Position numbers and translations under genes: made by a program
Part shown: positions 61,406-64,000 of the stretch, in pieces
Position numbering within the stretch: position 1 is the first letter of the stretch
Layout: every line of letters begins with the position of its first letter
Notes under the pieces: generated by a model
Told to the model about the DNA's origin: nothing
Databases searched by the model: none
What the model saw: the letters and a program-made list of their open reading frames with translations, nothing else
Source: Actinomycetota bacterium
GTDB taxonomy: Bacteria > Actinomycetota > Thermoleophilia > BMS3ABIN01
Direction of reading: 5' to 3'
NCBI GenBank assembly: GCA_016235065.1
Contig: JACRMB010000003.1
Span: 531,943 to 595,942 of the forward strand
Length of the DNA: 64,000 nt

Positions 61406-61624
61406 GTTGACATATCGATGACACCAAACAGGATTCGAACTTCGCGAAATGCGTGGCGAAAGACCTTATTAAAAGAACAAGACGATATTGATGTAGATTT
61501 ATGTAGCTCATTGTCATAGAGTTTTCTAGATTGTTACGTGATATGACAATATGCCTTTTTTATTTGCTCTTATTCTCTGATAGAGATTTATCCCTAATTA
61601 ATATATGCACGGGAGGATAAGCCT

Positions 61625-62734
61625 ATGGATGAAAAGGAAGAACTCGAAAAAGAAGACATAGATGAAGCTGAGTTAATAGAGGATGAAGCAGACAAAGATG
61701 AAACGGTACCAAATGTTTCATACGATGTAACGAGCTATGGATCGGATCCAGAAGTTGATGGTCTGGTTAGAAAATTAGAGCGCGGTGATGTTTTTATCCC
61801 GCCTTTTCAAAGAGACTATGTGTGGCGACAGCCGGAAGCATCCCGATTTATAGAATCTCTTCTATTGGGCCTACCAGTACCTGGAATCTTTCTTGCCACC
61901 GAACAAGAAACGAACAAACAACTAGTTATCGATGGTCAGCAGCGACTTAAAACGCTGCAATTTTTTTATGAAGGATACTTTAATCCTAAGCCGGGAGAAA
62001 AAAGAAGGCGCGTTTTTAGCTTGACAAAAGTTCAAAAACCATTTGAAGGAAAAACGTATTCCGATCTTGATGAAAGAGATAGAGTCCGTTTAGATAATTC
62101 GATTATTCACGCAACCATCGTAAAACAGACTTCTCCTCCAGGGGATGATACCAGCCTTTATCATATATTTGAAAGACTAAATACAGGTGGTAGACGGCTA
62201 GCAGCGCAAGAAATGCGCGTTGCACTTTATCACGGTAATCTTATGAATAGGATTCGAGAGCTAAATGACTATTCTATATGGAGAAATATCTTTGGAAAGA
62301 CACATACGAGATTAAAAGATCAGGAATTAATACTTCGTTTTATGGCCCTCTATACCGACTTTAAGGACTACAGCAGGCCAATGGGCGAATTTTTAAATAA
62401 GTATGCAGGGCGCAATCGTAACGTCGGCGATGACCATCTTGAAGAACCATTAGAAGCATTCCGAAATTGTTGTAACCATTTTTGGGATGCTCTTGGAAAA
62501 GAAATCTTCCGGCCCACTCGGGCATTGAATGCAGCAGTTTTTGATTCATGCATGATAGGCCTAGCGCAACGCTTAAAGAAAGACTCACATGTCAATCCTA
62601 AACAAATTAAGAAAGCTTACGAGTCTTTGCTCGATGATTCGAGTTATGCAGAATCCGTGTCGCGTTCTACCGCGGATGAAGCTTATGTAGACCGTCGTAT
62701 AAAATTATCAACATCAGCCTTTTCACAGATATGA
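61625..62734 (+). CDS. DUF262 domain protein (GmrS-like)
   Basis: 369 residues, AT-rich. A Glu/Asp-rich start (first 30 residues) leads into DUF262: RKLERGDVFIPPFQRDYVWRQPEASRFIESLLLGLPVPGIFL and the hallmark DGQQR (103-107). DUF262 is related to ParB/sulfiredoxin-like nucleases and is the GmrS half of type IV restriction enzymes, where it is an NTP-hydrolysing part. Here it stands without a DUF1524 HNH partner domain and is followed one base later by a HEPN gene. Predicted defence role. Confidence 0.85.
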   Translation: MDEKEELEKEDIDEAELIEDEADKDETVPNVSYDVTSYGSDPEVDGLVRKLERGDVFIPPFQRDYVWRQPEASRFIESLLLGLPVPGIFLATEQETNKQLVIDGQQRLKTLQFFYEGYFNPKPGEKRRRVFSLTKVQKPFEGKTYSDLDERDRVRLDNSIIHATIVKQTSPPGDDTSLYHIFERLNTGGRRLAAQEMRVALYHGNLMNRIRELNDYSIWRNIFGKTHTRLKDQELILRFMALYTDFKDYSRPMGEFLNKYAGRNRNVGDDHLEEPLEAFRNCCNHFWDALGKEIFRPTRALNAAVFDSCMIGLAQRLKKDSHVNPKQIKKAYESLLDDSSYAESVSRSTADEAYVDRRIKLSTSAFSQI

Positions 62735-62735
62735 A

Positions 62736-63209
62736 ATGAAAAGCCGCAGTCTAGTCCGGCAATATCAGAAAATCAATTGGTTGATTGAGAACACAGAAGT
62801 GGCTAGTAAGGAGCAACTAGAATTGCAAGCACATTGGGGCCGATATCTTTGTGTTCTCGTTGCGGGATTTATGGAAAATGCGATCGGAGAAATCTATTCA
62901 GACTTCAGTCGACAAGCTGCGAGTGATGCTGTGGCGAAATATGTATCGCATAAGGTACTACGAATTCAAAATCCAAATGCTCAACGGTTTGTTGAGACGG
63001 CAAGTGCGTTTAGAGTTGAATGGGGTAAAGACTTAGAATTATTTCTTGAGGGAAATGGTCGCAAAGCTGCAATTGATGCGATTATGGCGAATAGGCATCA
63101 GATTGCACACGGAAGTGATGCCGGTATTACTGTTGCACGCGTAAAAGATTATTTGCTCAAATGTGTTGAGGTAGTTGAGTATCTCGAAACTCAATGCAAT
63201 TTAGCTTAG
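62736..63209 (+). CDS. HEPN domain protein (RiboL-PSP/MAE_28990-like)
   Basis: 157 residues, all-helical. The motif NRHQIAHG supplies the Rx4H pair R120 and H125 typical of HEPN ribonucleases. An early motif WGRYLCVLVAGFMENAIGEI matches the RiboL-PSP/MAE_28990 branch found next to DUF262 proteins. The ATG lies one base past the DUF262 stop, so translation is coupled. Likely an RNA-cutting effector controlled by the DUF262 partner. Activity is not shown. Confidence 0.82.
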   Translation: MKSRSLVRQYQKINWLIENTEVASKEQLELQAHWGRYLCVLVAGFMENAIGEIYSDFSRQAASDAVAKYVSHKVLRIQNPNAQRFVETASAFRVEWGKDLELFLEGNGRKAAIDAIMANRHQIAHGSDAGITVARVKDYLLKCVEVVEYLETQCNLA

Positions 63210-63284
63210 ATACGTGAGCTCTTGTTGATAGCTATCTCTAGTTGATCGAGAATGATCGAGAACTGCCAAGTTCGAATAGCTAAC

Positions 63285-63335
63285 GGTAAGGTCCACCTCC
63301 TTCTTTCCTCTCAAAGTGGCTTTGCTTAACCCCCC
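63285..63335 (+). repeat. Right flanking imperfect repeat of the DUF262-HEPN island
   Basis: GGTAAGGTCCACC at 63285-63297 matches 61350-61362 exactly, and the next ~35 bases match with several changes, including TGGCTTTG. Further on, both sides carry a TTCGAAC-type stretch (near 61435 and 63371). The 63210-63595 gap holds no supported gene otherwise. Confidence 0.6.
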
Positions 63336-63595
63336 TATTTCTTCTCCAAAACCATTAACAAAAAAGGGTTTCGAACCTTCTTTCTTGAAACGTAATTCCA
63401 GCGTTTGAGATTATGAGAGCGAACTCCCGATTTGAGTTTTACTCCTTTCTCTGTTTTGGCGGGCGTATTCGTTGTGACACAGTCCGTGCGCCTCTGATTT
63501 CACAAGTTCACGTTTCAGCAGAACCGATGTTTCAATAGTGTTACGTTGGGCATCTTGTTCGGCCAAGAGCTGGACGCTATGGAAAGGACCAGGAC

Positions 63596-64000
63596 ATGAA
63601 GAAATGTGGTATCGCCATCGGTTTGGCCGCTATCTTTAGCGCAGCTGTTATGCTGGCAGGCTGTGGAAGCAACGGAACTAACACTACGGCAGACAACTCT
63701 ACTGCCGGCACGTCAACTACATCCCAGGGACCAGACTATTCGAACGCGGCAAACTGGCTGGCGCTTCCTTCCTCACCCGACGCCAAGCCGGTCGACGTCT
63801 TCTTCCTCTACCCGACAGCCTATCAGCAGCCCAGCCCGAGCGATCCGATAGTCTGCGCGATCGACAATCCGCAGATGCAGGCAGGAGCAAAATCAGCGTT
63901 CGCGAGAACAGCTACCGCTTTTGAGACTGAAGCCAATATCTATGCGCCCTGGTACGAGCAGGCCGCAATTCAGGTCCTGTCCCTGCCGCTAGACCAGCAA
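63596..64000 (+). CDS. DUF3089-like lipoprotein (C-terminus off window)
   Basis: 135 residues visible from ATG 63596 (AGGACCAGG upstream) to the window end. The signal peptide ends in lipobox MLAGC (Cys 23), then a Thr/Ser-rich linker. DYSNAANWLALPSSPDAKPVDVFFLYPTAY and the later IYAPWYEQAAIQ match the start of DUF3089, an alpha/beta-hydrolase-like family of bacterial lipoproteins. Catalytic residues are beyond the window. GC is typical of the host. Confidence 0.8.
   Translation, partial: MKKCGIAIGLAAIFSAAVMLAGCGSNGTNTTADNSTAGTSTTSQGPDYSNAANWLALPSSPDAKPVDVFFLYPTAYQQPSPSDPIVCAIDNPQMQAGAKSAFARTATAFETEANIYAPWYEQAAIQVLSLPLDQQ

Noticed and set aside
61425-61450. tRNA-like T-loop (TTCGAA) near the left island border
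   Set aside because: No acceptor, anticodon or D arm can be formed around it; reported only as part of the flanking repeat.

Overview
The window is high-GC chromosomal DNA of a Gram-positive-type bacterium, most likely a deep-branching member of the Actinomycetota. Evidence: an LGFP-repeat amidase fused to a SpoIID/LytB domain, repeat-rich secreted M23 peptidases, a greA-lysS pair, PolX, DUF2142 and DUF2304 polysaccharide proteins, and frequent 1-14 bp gene overlaps. The phylum call is inference; no rRNA or strong marker gene is present.

Layout. 1-3667 (minus): GT4 glycosyltransferase, polX and a peptidase-MA-like lipoprotein, all overlapping. 3891-7412: giant secreted amidase/LGFP/SpoIID protein. 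7576-12795: polysaccharide exporter (permease plus Wzt-type ATPase) followed by two glycosyltransferases. 12767-15862: large membrane protein and a methyltransferase. 15921-28515: four secreted proteins (two M23 peptidases, one beta-sandwich protein, one AT-rich GH26 hydrolase). All four end in the same four-repeat C-terminal module of about 430 residues (called the WYD tail here, from its WYD/SQR/EVPG motifs). 28586-40994: methyltransferase, a GT2-radical SAM fusion, more GT2s, a DUF2142 protein, a five-gene minus-strand operon (flippase, GT2-GT4 fusion, small protein, DUF2304, GT2) and a UDP-glucuronate decarboxylase-like epimerase. The whole 1-41 kb segment reads as a cell-surface polysaccharide locus with secreted wall-active enzymes.

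41114-50650 is a 9.5 kb element integrated in a tRNA-Gly(CCC) gene. It is bounded by a 45 bp direct repeat and carries paired 12-bp-spaced integrase-arm-like sites at both ends. It encodes a tyrosine integrase, an excisionase-like HTH protein, a DUF1376 replication protein, an HK97 major capsid protein, a terminase small subunit and several tiny genes. It has no terminase large subunit, portal, protease or tail genes. That content fits a phage satellite (capsid/TerS-carrying, PICI-like) better than an intact prophage. Its right end carries cargo: a membrane protein, a zinc ribbon and a three-gene overlapping operon behind a near-consensus promoter, an attractive candidate for an undescribed defence or interference system.

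50784-61287 returns to host genes: methyltransferase, membrane protein, WecG/TagA-family and GT4 glycosyltransferases, a lipoprotein, a DUF5666-like secreted protein, an OmpR-type two-component system, greA and lysS. 61625-63209 is a small AT-rich island of a DUF262 protein plus a HEPN protein, a likely nuclease-based defence pair, flanked by imperfect direct repeats. The window ends inside a DUF3089-like lipoprotein gene at 63596.
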